Shown here: one piece after another, positions 8,938-18,294 of the stretch | Position numbering within the stretch: position 1 is the stretch's first letter | Layout: every line of letters begins with the position of its first letter | From: Albimonas pacifica | GTDB taxonomy: Bacteria > Pseudomonadota > Alphaproteobacteria > Rhodobacterales > Rhodobacteraceae | Direction: 5' to 3' | Assembly: GCF_900113695.1 (NCBI RefSeq) | Contig: NZ_FOQH01000006.1 | Span: forward strand, 343,195 to 407,194 | DNA: 64,000 bases | Notes under the pieces: model-generated | Seen by the model: only the letters and a program-made list of their open reading frames with translations | Databases searched by the model: none | Told to the model about the DNA's origin: nothing | Translations under genes and position numbers: made by a program

Positions 8938-9716
8938 TCAGCTCATCCAGTTTCCGCCGTCGACGTTGTAGGTCTGGGCGACGACGTAGTCGGCCTCGTC
9001 CGAGGCCAGGAACACGGCCATGCCGGTCAGGTCCCGCGCGGTCCCCATCCGGCCGTAGGGCACGGCCGCGCCGACCTCGCGCTTCTTCTGCCCGGGGGCC
9101 TTGCCCTCGTAGCGCGCGAAGAAGGCGTCGACCCCGTCCCAGTGCTCGCCGTCCACCACGCCCGGCGCGATGGCGTTGACGTTGATGCGATGGCGGATCA
9201 GGTCGAGCCCCGCCGACTGCGTGATCGAGATCACCGCCGCCTTGGACGCGCAGTAGACCCCCACCAGCGCCTCGCCCCGCCGCCCCGCCTGGGAGGCCAT
9301 GTTGATGATCCGCCCGCCGGTCCCCTGCGCGATCATCCGCCGGGCCGCCGCCTGCAGGCAGAACAGCACCCCCGCCACGTTCACCGCGAAGATGCGCTCG
9401 TAATCCGCCCGCTCGATCTCCACGATCGGGGCGGCGGTGAACAGGGCGGCGTTGTTGACCAGCACGTCGATCCCCCCCATCAGGGCGGCCGAGACGTCCA
9501 TCGCCTCCTCGATGCTCTCCTGCCGGGTCACGTCCAGCGCGACGGCATGGGCGCCCTCGCCCAGCCGCGCCGCCTCGGCCGAGGCGCGGGCCTGGTCGAG
9601 ATCGGCCAGCACCACCTGCGCGCCCTCGGCCAGATAGGCCTCCGCGAAGGCCAGCCCGATGCCCCGTGCGGCGCCGGTGATCACCGCGCGCCGGCCCTGC
9701 AGCCGCCCCGCGCCGC

Positions 9717-9720
<4 letters not shown>
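8938..9720 (-). CDS. smoS: Sorbitol dehydrogenase (L-iditol 2-dehydrogenase), short-chain dehydrogenase family
   Basis: Oxidises D-glucitol (sorbitol) to D-fructose with NAD. The 260-residue SDR has the cofactor motif GAARGIG at residues 16-22, the NNAA-type motif and the catalytic YxxxK (Y156, K160). The segment [22 protein letters not shown] before the C-terminus resembles the Rhodobacter sphaeroides SmoS/PolS substrate loop. The start ATG overlaps the smoK stop by 4 bp. Gene order smoE-F-G-K-S-mtlK matches the known Rhodobacter operon, which is the main reason for naming the substrate. Confidence 0.88.
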
Positions 9721-10721
<1,001 letters not shown>

Positions 10722-10743
10722 GGGGTTTCTCCGTCCCTTGTTC

Positions 10744-11574
10744 TTATTTCACGGCGCCGAAGGTCAGCCCGCGCACCAGCTGCTTCTGGGAGAACCAGCC
10801 CAGGATCAGGATCGGCGCGATGGCCATGGTCGAGGCGGCCGAAAGCTTGGCGTAGAACAGCCCCTCGGGGCTGGAGTAGGAGGCGATGAAGGCGGTCAGC
10901 GGCGCGGCGTTCGCCGCCGTCAGGTTCAGGGTCCAGAACGCCTCGTTCCACGCCAGGATCACGTTCAGCAGCAGCGTCGAGGCGATCCCCGGCACCGCCA
11001 TCGGCGTCAGCACGTGGATGATCTCGTCGCGCAGGGACGCGCCGTCCATCCGCGCGGCCTCCAGGATGTCGCCCGGGATCTCGCGGAAGTAGGTGAACAG
11101 CATCCAGATGATGATCGGCAGGTTGATCAGCGTCAGCACGATCACCAGACCCAGCCGCGTATCCAGCAGGCCGATGTCGCGGAAGATCAGGTAGATCGGC
11201 ACCAGCACGCCCACGGGCGGCAGCATCTTGGTGCTGAGCATCCACATCAGCACGTCCTTCGTCCGCTTGGCGGGCACGAAGGCCATCGACCAGGCGGCCG
11301 GGATGGCGATCAGCAGCCCCAGCACGGTCGAGCCCAGCGACAGGATCACCGAGTTCATGAAGTGCAGGAAGTAGTCCGACCGCTCTTGCACGGTCGAATA
11401 GTTCTCCAGCGTCCAGTCGAAGACCAGGAACGAGGGGGGCGAGGCGATCGCCTCCGCCTCGGTCTTGAAGCTGGTCAGGATGGTCCACAGGATCGGGAAG
11501 AAGATCAGGATCGCGATCGCCCATCCGAAGACGGTCGAGACGACCTTGCGGTTGGTGGTGACGGCGCGGGCCAT
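10744..11574 (-). CDS. smoG: Sorbitol/mannitol ABC transporter permease
   Basis: Inner-membrane permease of the MalG type, 276 residues, with about six hydrophobic segments beginning with [20 protein letters not shown] near the N-terminus. The cytoplasmic EAA loop ([20 protein letters not shown]) that docks on SmoK is present. The frame is open far upstream, but the ATG at 11574 fits the family N-terminus and lies 2 bp after the smoF stop. It forms a heterodimer with SmoF. Confidence 0.93.
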   Translation of the reverse strand: MARAVTTNRKVVSTVFGWAIAILIFFPILWTILTSFKTEAEAIASPPSFLVFDWTLENYSTVQERSDYFLHFMNSVILSLGSTVLGLLIAIPAAWSMAFVPAKRTKDVLMWMLSTKMLPPVGVLVPIYLIFRDIGLLDTRLGLVIVLTLINLPIIIWMLFTYFREIPGDILEAARMDGASLRDEIIHVLTPMAVPGIASTLLLNVILAWNEAFWTLNLTAANAAPLTAFIASYSSPEGLFYAKLSAASTMAIAPILILGWFSQKQLVRGLTFGAVK

Positions 11575-11576
11575 GG

Positions 11577-12449
11577 TCAGAGGTCCAGGTTCTTGCCGAT
11601 CATCCGCATCAGGAAGAATGCGACGATGTTGGCGAGGAGGATGGCGAAGACGCCCCCGGCCGAGCCGAGGCCCACGTCGAACTGCAGGAGCGACTGCGCG
11701 TAGATCAGGTAGGTGAGGTTGGTCGAGGCGTTGCCCGGGCCCCCGTTGGTGGTCACCAGGATCTCGGCGAAGACCGACAGCAGGAAGATGGTCTGGATCA
11801 GGATCACCACGGTGATCGCGCGCGCCAGATGCGGCAGCGCGATGTGCCGGAACCGCGAGAGCGCGCCCGCCCCGTCCATCTCGGCCGCCTCCAGCTGCTC
11901 GCTGTCGAGGCTCTGCAGCGCGGTCAGCAGGATCAGGGTGGCGAAGGGCAGCCACTGCCAGCTGACGATCAGGATGATCGAGGCCAGCGGCGCCTGGGCG
12001 AGGAAGTCGAACGGCTCGAACCCCAGTCCCTTGGCGAGCTGCCCGAACAGCCCGTTGACCGGATGGAAGAACATGTTCTTCCACACCAGCGCCGAGACGG
12101 TGGGCATCACGAAGAACGGCGCGATCACCAGGATGCGCACGATCCCGCGGCCCCAGATCGGCTGGTCCAGCAGCAGCGCCAGCAGCACCCCGCCGACGAT
12201 GGTGATCAGCAGAACGCCTCCCACCAGCAGCAGCGTGTTGATCACCGCCGGCCAGAAGGCGGGGTCGGTGAAGAAATAGGCGTAGTTCTCGAACCCCACG
12301 AACGGGTTCGCGCCGGGCATCAGCAGGTTGTAGCGCAGGAACGAGAAGTAGATCGTCAGCCCCAGCGGGATCAGCATCCATCCCAGGAGCAGGATCACCG
12401 CCGGCGAGATCATCGTCCGCGCGGCGGCGCGGGAATGCTGGGTCGCCAT
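11577..12449 (-). CDS. smoF: Sorbitol/mannitol ABC transporter permease
   Basis: Inner-membrane permease of the MalF type, 290 residues, with six predicted membrane segments and the EAA loop (AAEMDGAGALSRFRHIALP). It follows the binding-protein gene smoE after a 273-bp gap containing a strong hairpin, and is packed tightly against smoG. The partner and substrate are assigned from the operon context. Confidence 0.93.
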   Translation of the reverse strand: MATQHSRAAARTMISPAVILLLGWMLIPLGLTIYFSFLRYNLLMPGANPFVGFENYAYFFTDPAFWPAVINTLLLVGGVLLITIVGGVLLALLLDQPIWGRGIVRILVIAPFFVMPTVSALVWKNMFFHPVNGLFGQLAKGLGFEPFDFLAQAPLASIILIVSWQWLPFATLILLTALQSLDSEQLEAAEMDGAGALSRFRHIALPHLARAITVVILIQTIFLLSVFAEILVTTNGGPGNASTNLTYLIYAQSLLQFDVGLGSAGGVFAILLANIVAFFLMRMIGKNLDL

Positions 12450-12636
12450 GGCCCGGGGTCTCCGGTTGGTGCGCCGCCGCCCGGCCTCGGCCGGGGAGGG
12501 GGCGCGAACAGGGGGTCGCGTCGCGGGGGGTCCTCCCGCCGTCCGGCCGGGCGCGTCGCGCGCCCGGCGGGGCGAAGGGGGGGAGCGGTCGGGGCCGGCC
12601 CTCGGGGGAAGGACGCCAGCCCCGTCCCTGGGGCTG

Positions 12637-12671
12637 GGGGACCGGCGCCGAGGAAGCGCGCGCCGGTCCCC
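12637..12671 (-). promoter_or_regulatory. Strong intercistronic hairpin between smoE and smoF
   Basis: An 11-bp perfect stem (12637-12647 with 12661-12671) and a 13-base loop lie about 50 bp after the smoE stop, without a U-tract. Similar stem-loops between binding-protein and permease genes, as in malE-malF, stabilise the upstream message and lower downstream expression, which would give excess binding protein. Nothing else is recognisable in the 273-bp gap 12450-12722. Confidence 0.5.
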
Positions 12672-12722
12672 GAAGCGGGCGGTCCGGGTGTGGGCCGGAA
12701 CCGCGGCGCCGACCTCAGCGGG

Positions 12723-14033
12723 TCAGTAGCCGGCCCGCTTCATCTCGCGCTCGGTCAGGGTCTGGGCGTTGGCCAGCGCCTGTTCCGCCGTCACCTGGCC
12801 CGCCAGGGCGGCCGAGAACTGCTGCCCGACCGCGGTGCCCAGCCCCTGGAACTCCGGGATCGCCACGAACTGCACGCCCACGTAGGGAACCTCGTCCACG
12901 GTGGGGTTCTGCGGATCGGCCGCCTCGATCGACTCGAGCGTCATCTGCGCGAAGGGCGCCGCCTCCAGGTAGGCGGGGTTCTCGTAGAGCGAGGTGCGCG
13001 TGCCCGGCGGCACGTTCGCCCAGCCCTCCTTCTCGGCCACCAGCTCGGTGTATTCCTTCGAGGTCGCCCACTCGACGAAGGCCTTCGCGGCCTCCTCCTT
13101 CTCGGTCCCCGCGGGGATGCCGAGGTTCCAGGCCCACAGCCAGTTGCCGCGCTTGCCCAGGCCGTTGTCCGGCGCCAGCGCGAAGCCCACCTGGTCGGCG
13201 ACCTCGGACTCGTCGGGGTTGGTCACGAAGGACGCGGCCACCGTGGCGTCGATCCACATCGCGCACTTGCCGGTCTGGAACAGGGCCAGGTTCTCGTTGA
13301 ACCCGTTGGAAGACGCGCCCGGAGGCCCGTAGTTCTCCATCAGGTCGAGGTAGAAGGTCAGCGTCCGCTTCCACTCGGGGCTGTCGAACTGGGGGGTCCA
13401 CTCCATGTCGAACCACTTCGCGCCGAAGGAGTTCGACATGGCGGTCAGGAAGGCCATGTTCTCGCCCCAGCCGGCCTTGCCGCGCAGGCAGATGCCGTAG
13501 ACCTCGTTGGCCTTGTCCGTCGTGGCCGCCGCGATCTCGCGCACCTGGTCCCAGGTCGGCGCCTCGGGCATCTCCAGGCCGGCCGCCTCCACCAGGTCCT
13601 TGCGGTACATCACCATCGAGGACTCGCCGTAGAACGGCGCCGCGTAAAGCGTGCCGTCCACCGTCAGGCCGCCCCGGATCGCGGGCAGCAGGTCGTCGAC
13701 GTCATAGCTCTCGGGCAGGTCGTTCAGGCCCACCAGCCAGCCCTGCTTGCCCCAGATCGGGACCTCGTAGGTGCCGATGGTCATCACGTCGTACTGGCCG
13801 CCCTTGGTGGCGACGTCGGTGGTCACGCGCTGGCGCAGCACGTTCTCCTCCAGCGTCACCCACTCGACCTTGATGTCGGGGTGCTTGGCCTCGAAGTCCG
13901 AGGTCAGCCCCTGCATCCGGATCATGTCGCCGTTGTTCACGGTGGCCACGGTGATGGTCGTCTCGGCCGACGCCGCCGTGGCCAGAGCCATGACCGCGCA
14001 GGCGCCCATGAGGGCGCTGGTCCGCAAGCTCAT
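12723..14033 (-). CDS. smoE: Sorbitol/mannitol ABC transporter substrate-binding protein
   Basis: Periplasmic solute-binding protein of ABC family 1, 436 residues, with a clear Sec signal peptide (residues 1-23, ending ASA before ETT). It captures sorbitol or mannitol and delivers it to SmoFG. The ribosome-binding site GGGAGGAA lies just before the ATG, as expected of the most highly expressed gene of the operon. It is the first gene after the promoter at about 14074-14102. The ligand is inferred from the operon. Confidence 0.92.
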   Translation of the reverse strand: MSLRTSALMGACAVMALATAASAETTITVATVNNGDMIRMQGLTSDFEAKHPDIKVEWVTLEENVLRQRVTTDVATKGGQYDVMTIGTYEVPIWGKQGWLVGLNDLPESYDVDDLLPAIRGGLTVDGTLYAAPFYGESSMVMYRKDLVEAAGLEMPEAPTWDQVREIAAATTDKANEVYGICLRGKAGWGENMAFLTAMSNSFGAKWFDMEWTPQFDSPEWKRTLTFYLDLMENYGPPGASSNGFNENLALFQTGKCAMWIDATVAASFVTNPDESEVADQVGFALAPDNGLGKRGNWLWAWNLGIPAGTEKEEAAKAFVEWATSKEYTELVAEKEGWANVPPGTRTSLYENPAYLEAAPFAQMTLESIEAADPQNPTVDEVPYVGVQFVAIPEFQGLGTAVGQQFSAALAGQVTAEQALANAQTLTEREMKRAGY

Positions 14034-14073
14034 GTGTTCCTCCCTGGATGAGAACTTGCTTAGGTTGCGAATA

Positions 14074-14102
14074 ATTGCTCATATGCGGCCGAGCGCTGTC
14101 AA
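14074..14102 (-). promoter_or_regulatory. Candidate sigma-70 promoter of the smo operon with overlapping direct repeats
   Basis: On the minus strand there is a perfect -35 TTGACA (complement of 14097-14102), a 17-bp spacer and a weaker -10 AGCAAT (complement of 14074-14079), about 40 bp before smoE. The direct repeats TGAGCAA and TAAGCAA overlap and follow the -10 element in a patch of AT-rich DNA unlike the surroundings. They are good candidates for the operator of the adjacent SorC-type regulator. Confidence 0.55.
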
Positions 14103-14153
14103 GGCCTTGGGCCTTTTGCGGTGCAGCATGATTTCAGGGCCGGACGCGCCGTC

Positions 14154-15110
14154 TCAGGACAGCAGCGCCTCGGCGGTGATCTCGTCGGTGATCAACCCGT
14201 TGACCAGCCCGCCTTTCAGGGCGGCCTTGATCGCGGCGCGCTTCTTCGCGCCCGCAGCGATGGCCACGATCAGTTTTTCCGCGACCCGCTCCAGCCGCAC
14301 GCCGGCGATGCGCGCGTTGGCCCCGGTCTGCAGGTAGGTCCCCGAATCGTCGTAGGCCCAGCCGGTGATTTCGCCGACCGCGCCCTGCGCGCGCAGCTCC
14401 CCGATCTCCTCGGCGGTCAGGAACCCGTCCTTCAGCAGCGGCGGCTCGCCCCCCATCTCGCCGACCCCCACGAAGGCCACGTCGGCGTTCTCGGCCAGCG
14501 CCCGGGCGCGGACCACGGGGGGCAGCGAGATGAACAGGTCCCGCTCCTCCGGCGTCGCCGCCACCAGCGGCAGGGGCATGGGGTAGTGGCGCGCGCGCAC
14601 CTTGTCGGCGACCCGCATGATCACGTCGAAGGCCGAGGCGGTGCCGTCCGGCGCCATGTTCCCGTTCAGCGAGGCGATGCGGTGCTGCGGGCAGTCGATG
14701 GCCCGCATCTCCTCGACCATCGCGCGCAGCGTGCGCCCGGTCCCCAGCGCCACCACCAGCGGCTCCGGCGTCGCGAAGATTCTTTCCAATTCCTCGGCCG
14801 CCACCGGGGCGATCGCCTTCACCGGATCGGCGCCCTTGCCGAGGCTCAGCGCCACCCGCGCCCGCTTCAGCCCGTATTTGCGGGTCAGCGCCCGCTCCAG
14901 CTCCATGCAGCGGCTGACCCGATGCTCGAGGCGCACGTGGATCAGCCCCTCGGCCACGGCCTTGGCCACCAGCCGCTGCGCCCGCTGGCGCGAGATCCCC
15001 ATCTCGGCGGCGATCTGGTCCTGCGTGGCCCCGCCGACGTAGTAGAGCCACGCCGCCCGCGCCGCCTGGTCGAGCGGCGTCGCGGTCTCCTCCTCGCGCC
15101 GGCCGCTCAT
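14154..15110 (-). CDS. smoC: SorC/DeoR-family sugar-binding transcriptional regulator
   Basis: Transcription factor of 318 residues. The N-terminal helix-turn-helix (TQDQIAAEMGISRQRAQRLV, about residues 29-48) is followed by a SorC-type effector domain (LVVALGTGRTLRAMVE; ITGWAYDDSGTYL) that senses a sugar phosphate or polyol. It sits directly upstream of smoE in the same direction, so it very likely controls the smo operon. The frame is open upstream, but the ATG at 15110 was chosen because it overlaps the preceding HAD gene stop by 4 bp. The symbol smoC follows the Rhodobacter usage and is an inference. Confidence 0.85.
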   Translation of the reverse strand: MSGRREEETATPLDQAARAAWLYYVGGATQDQIAAEMGISRQRAQRLVAKAVAEGLIHVRLEHRVSRCMELERALTRKYGLKRARVALSLGKGADPVKAIAPVAAEELERIFATPEPLVVALGTGRTLRAMVEEMRAIDCPQHRIASLNGNMAPDGTASAFDVIMRVADKVRARHYPMPLPLVAATPEERDLFISLPPVVRARALAENADVAFVGVGEMGGEPPLLKDGFLTAEEIGELRAQGAVGEITGWAYDDSGTYLQTGANARIAGVRLERVAEKLIVAIAAGAKKRAAIKAALKGGLVNGLITDEITAEALLS

Positions 15111-15790
15111 GCCGCGCGCTCCGGGCGGGCGAGCTCGGGGCGGGGGTCGAAGAAGTCCTCGAATCGGGCGAAGTCGCGGTGCGCGCGCAGCTCGCCGGGG
15201 TCGGGCAGGGCGATGTCGCGGAAATGCGCGCCCCCGGTGAAGCGCCACGCCTCCATCCCCGCGGCCAGCGCCGCCTTGACCCCGTTCAGGCTGTCCTCGA
15301 TCACCAGGCAGTTCTCCGGCGCGACGCCGGCGCGCTCGGCCGCCAGCAGGAACAGGTCCGGCGCGGGCTTGCCCCGCGCGACCTCCGAGGCGGTCGAGAT
15401 CCGCCCCGCGAACCGCCCGCTCAGCCCGGTGATCTCGAGGCTGCGCGCCAGCCGCGCGGGGCTCGACGAGGTCGCGAGGCAGTAGGGCCGCGCCAGGCGG
15501 TCCAGCGCCGCCTCGACCCCGGGCATGACGGTCAGCTCCGCCTCGAAGGCGGCCAGCAGGCGGCGGCGGTAGTCGGCCTCGAAGGCCTCGGGCAGGTCGA
15601 CGCCGAAATCCTCGCGGATCACCTTCAGCACCACCGGGTAGCTGCGGCCGAGGAAGTGGCGGGCGACGTATTCCAGGTCGATCTCGATGCCGCGCGTGCG
15701 CATCTCCTCGACCAGCATCCGCGCGCTGATCGCCTCGGAGTCGATCAACACCCCGTCGCAGTCGAAGATCACCAGATCGATCCGCCGCAT
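15107..15790 (-). CDS. HAD-superfamily phosphatase/phosphomutase-like hydrolase
   Basis: Predicted cytoplasmic sugar-phosphate phosphatase of the beta-phosphoglucomutase-like HAD subfamily, 227 residues. The nucleophile motif DCDGVLIDSE lies near the N-terminus. Motif II (TSSSPARLAR), the motif III lysine (GKPAPDLFLLAA) and the acidic motif IV (VIEDSLNGVKAA) are all present. GGAGGGGGCG precedes the ATG at 15790. It is coupled by a 4-bp overlap to the SorC-type regulator, so it is probably part of polyol or hexose-phosphate metabolism. Its substrate cannot be read from the sequence. Confidence 0.85.
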   Translation of the reverse strand: MRRIDLVIFDCDGVLIDSEAISARMLVEEMRTRGIEIDLEYVARHFLGRSYPVVLKVIREDFGVDLPEAFEADYRRRLLAAFEAELTVMPGVEAALDRLARPYCLATSSSPARLARSLEITGLSGRFAGRISTASEVARGKPAPDLFLLAAERAGVAPENCLVIEDSLNGVKAALAAGMEAWRFTGGAHFRDIALPDPGELRAHRDFARFEDFFDPRPELARPERAA

Positions 15791-15845
15791 CGCGCCCCCT
15801 CCCGGCCTGGACGGGCGGTGTCTTAGCAATCCCGGGCCCATGCGC

Positions 15846-17105
15846 CTAGCTCCTCCACCGGTCGAGATGGGGCGAGGGCGCTTCGAAGCCCGGCGCCGGG
15901 TCCAGCGCCGTCGGCCCCGCGGCGGCCCGTGCGCGGCGGCGGTTGATCAGCAGGTCCGGCTCCGGCGAGAACCGCGCCTGCAGGGGCAGAAGCGCCGCGC
16001 CCAGCACCCGCGCCTCGCCCCCGATCGTGCCCTCGCGCAGCTCCGCCGGGCTCAGCCCGGTGCGGTCGAAACGCAGCACCGCCTCGTGGGTCGCGTCCAG
16101 CAGCCGCAGCCGCCAGGCGGGGGGCAGCACGCCGTCGATCGCCACCGCCTCGAAGTCGATCACCGCCATCGCCGAGACCACCGCGCGCGCCAGCGCCGGC
16201 GCGGCGCCCGCCAGCCAGTCGGCGAACTGCGCATCCGCCTCCGCCCCGCCGAGGCCCGCCATGGCGCGGGTGACGTCGATCCCCGCCGCGCGCAGCCGCC
16301 GCGCCAGCCCGACGCCCGAGGCCGCGTGGATCAGCTGGCGCCCCTTCGCCCCCGGGACCCGCCCGGCCAGCGGCATCGAGCCCAGCGCCCCCGCGTTCAG
16401 CCGCGCCCCGCGGTAGAGCCGCCCGTCGAGCACCACGCCCGCGCCGATGAAGGCGCCCACATGGACGTAGAGCGCGCAGCCCGCCTCCAGCGCCTCGCCG
16501 GTCAGCATCTCGGCCGCGCAGGCCGCCGCGGCGTCGTTGAAGACCGAGACCTCGGCCCCCGTCGCCGCCGCCAGCATCGCGCCGGGGTCGACCGCCCGCC
16601 AGCCGGCGAGCGCGGCCTTGGGGGCGCCCAGCTCGTCCGCCCAGGCGTCCATCTCGCCGGGCAGGGCCAGGCCCACGCCGCACAGGCGCGCGCGGTGGGC
16701 GGGGCTCATCGCCTCCAGCAGCTCGCGCGCCTGGCCGGTGGCGGCCTCCATCACCGGGCCGGGCAGGGGGGCCTCGAGCCGGGTCGCGCGCTCGGCCACC
16801 GTCTCGCCGGTCAGGTCGATCAGCCGCGCCTCGACCGAGCGTCGTCCGATCTTCACCCCCAGCGAGAACGCCCCCGAGCCCGCGACCGAGACCGGGGTCG
16901 AGGGCTGCCCCCGTCCCCGGACCTTGTCGCCCTTGGCGAGCAGCCCCTGCTCGACCAGCCGCTCGACGATCACCGAGGCGGACTGCCCGCTGAGCCCCGT
17001 GGCGCGCGCGACCTCCGCCTTCGACAGGGCGCCGGCGCGCAGCACGGCGTCGATCACCCGCCGCTCGTTGAAGGCCCTCAGCCCGCCCGCATCCCCCCCC
17101 CGCAT
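15846..17105 (-). CDS. ROK-family transcriptional regulator
   Basis: Repressor of the NagC/Mlc/XylR class, about 419 residues. An N-terminal winged helix (LSKAEVARATGLSGQSASVI) is followed by a ROK sugar-kinase-like domain that binds the inducer. The ATG at 17105 was preferred to one at 17126 because of the purine-rich GGAGAGGGGGGACGGAG before it. The gene is divergent from the fructokinase-zwf-pgl-edd-eda genes, with a palindrome between them, so it probably represses that cluster and itself in response to fructose or a hexose phosphate. The HAD gene starts 55 bp downstream. Confidence 0.85.
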   Translation of the reverse strand: MRGGDAGGLRAFNERRVIDAVLRAGALSKAEVARATGLSGQSASVIVERLVEQGLLAKGDKVRGRGQPSTPVSVAGSGAFSLGVKIGRRSVEARLIDLTGETVAERATRLEAPLPGPVMEAATGQARELLEAMSPAHRARLCGVGLALPGEMDAWADELGAPKAALAGWRAVDPGAMLAAATGAEVSVFNDAAAACAAEMLTGEALEAGCALYVHVGAFIGAGVVLDGRLYRGARLNAGALGSMPLAGRVPGAKGRQLIHAASGVGLARRLRAAGIDVTRAMAGLGGAEADAQFADWLAGAAPALARAVVSAMAVIDFEAVAIDGVLPPAWRLRLLDATHEAVLRFDRTGLSPAELREGTIGGEARVLGAALLPLQARFSPEPDLLINRRRARAAAGPTALDPAPGFEAPSPHLDRWRS

Positions 17106-17160
17106 CGCTCCGTCCCCCCTCTCCATCCCGTCGACCGAACGCTATCCGCAGGAGTTCGAT

Positions 17161-17181
17161 TAAATCAACCGATCTGATTTA
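17161..17181. promoter_or_regulatory. Palindromic operator between the ROK regulator and the Entner-Doudoroff cluster
   Basis: TAAATCA-N7-TGATTTA is a perfect 7-bp inverted repeat in an AT-rich patch of the 208-bp divergent region. ROK repressors of the NagC/Mlc type bind AT-rich palindromes of this kind. Candidate -35 and -10 elements for either direction overlap it, so binding would block both promoters, but no single promoter can be fixed with confidence. Confidence 0.6.
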
Positions 17182-17334
17182 TTTGTTGACGAATCGAGGG
17201 GCTGTGTGGCCGGGTCCGCCGGCTCCTGCGCTCTTGCCGCGGGGCCGCGGACCGGTCGCGCCTGCAACAGGCTTGCGCGCGGCGGCGGGCGCGGCGAGGG
17301 TTCGGGGAGGCGCTGGTCAGGGAGGCGACGGTCG

Positions 17335-18294
17335 ATGTTTCTCGTCTGCGGCGAGGCCCTGTGGGACCTGTTCGCGATCGAAGGCGCGGGGGAGGGCGCG
17401 GGGCTTTCCTTCGATGCGCGCGTGGGCGGCTCGCCGTTCAACGTGGCCGTCGGTCTGGCGCGGCTGGAGCAGGGCGTCGCGCTGTTCACGGGCCTGTCGA
17501 CCGACCGCCTGGGCGAGCGGCTGACGGCGGCGCTGGAGCGCGAGGGCGTGGGGACCTCGGCCCTGGTGCGCACCGCGAATCCCAGCACGATCAGCCTGGT
17601 GGACCTCGGCGCCGACGGCTCCCCGCGCTATGCGTTCTATGGCGAGGGCGCCGCCGACCGCGCGCTGACCCTCTCCGACCTGCCGACGCCGGGACCGGAG
17701 ACCTGGGGCCTGCACGCGGGCAGCTATTCGCTGGTGGTCGAGCCCGTCGGCTCGACGCTGCTGGCGCTGTTCGAGCGCGAGCGCGGCCGCCGCCTGCTGA
17801 CCCTCGACCCCAACGTGCGCCTGACCATCGAGCCGGAGATCGGCGTCTGGCTGGCGCGGCTCGAGTCGTTCCTCGCCTGCGCGGACGTGGTGAAGGTCTC
17901 GGACGAGGACCTGGGCCTGCTCCATCCCGGCCGCACCATCGACGAGATCGCCGCGGACTGGCGCGCGAAGGGCGCGGCGCTGGTCGTGGTCACGCGGGGC
18001 GCGCAGGGCGCGGTCGCCTTCGGCCCCGCCGGGCGGATCGAGGCGCCCGGGCGCCGGGTCGAGGTGATCGACACCGTGGGCGCCGGCGACACCTTCCAGG
18101 CCGCCCTGATCGCGGGGCTGGCCGAGCGCGGCGCCACCGCCCGCGCCGCCGTCGAAGCCCTTGGGGCGGACGACGTCTCGGCGCTGCTCGACTTCGCGGT
18201 GCGCGCCGCCGCCGTCACCTGTTCGCGCCGCGGCGCGGACCTGCCGCGGCGCGCCGAGCTCGCCTCTCCAGCCCCCCGCACGGAGGACCGCTGA
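17335..18294 (+). CDS. Fructokinase-like PfkB-family carbohydrate kinase
   Basis: Predicted to phosphorylate fructose to fructose-6-phosphate with ATP, taking over the product of SmoS and MtlK. The 319-residue ribokinase-fold protein has the N-terminal GG(S)PFNVA motif and the catalytic signature TVGAGDTFQAAL with the base D252. The ATG at 17335 has GGAGG 9 bases upstream; the frame is open further but without a ribosome-binding site. The stop shares one base with the zwf start (TGATG). Other PfkB sugars are possible, but the context between polyol oxidation and the Entner-Doudoroff genes favours fructose. Confidence 0.85.
   Translation: MFLVCGEALWDLFAIEGAGEGAGLSFDARVGGSPFNVAVGLARLEQGVALFTGLSTDRLGERLTAALEREGVGTSALVRTANPSTISLVDLGADGSPRYAFYGEGAADRALTLSDLPTPGPETWGLHAGSYSLVVEPVGSTLLALFERERGRRLLTLDPNVRLTIEPEIGVWLARLESFLACADVVKVSDEDLGLLHPGRTIDEIAADWRAKGAALVVVTRGAQGAVAFGPAGRIEAPGRRVEVIDTVGAGDTFQAALIAGLAERGATARAAVEALGADDVSALLDFAVRAAAVTCSRRGADLPRRAELASPAPRTEDR

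Noticed and set aside
12448..12729. A 93-codon plus-strand frame in the gap between smoE and smoF
   Set aside because: It runs against the operon, has no ribosome-binding site or motif, and crosses a strong hairpin.
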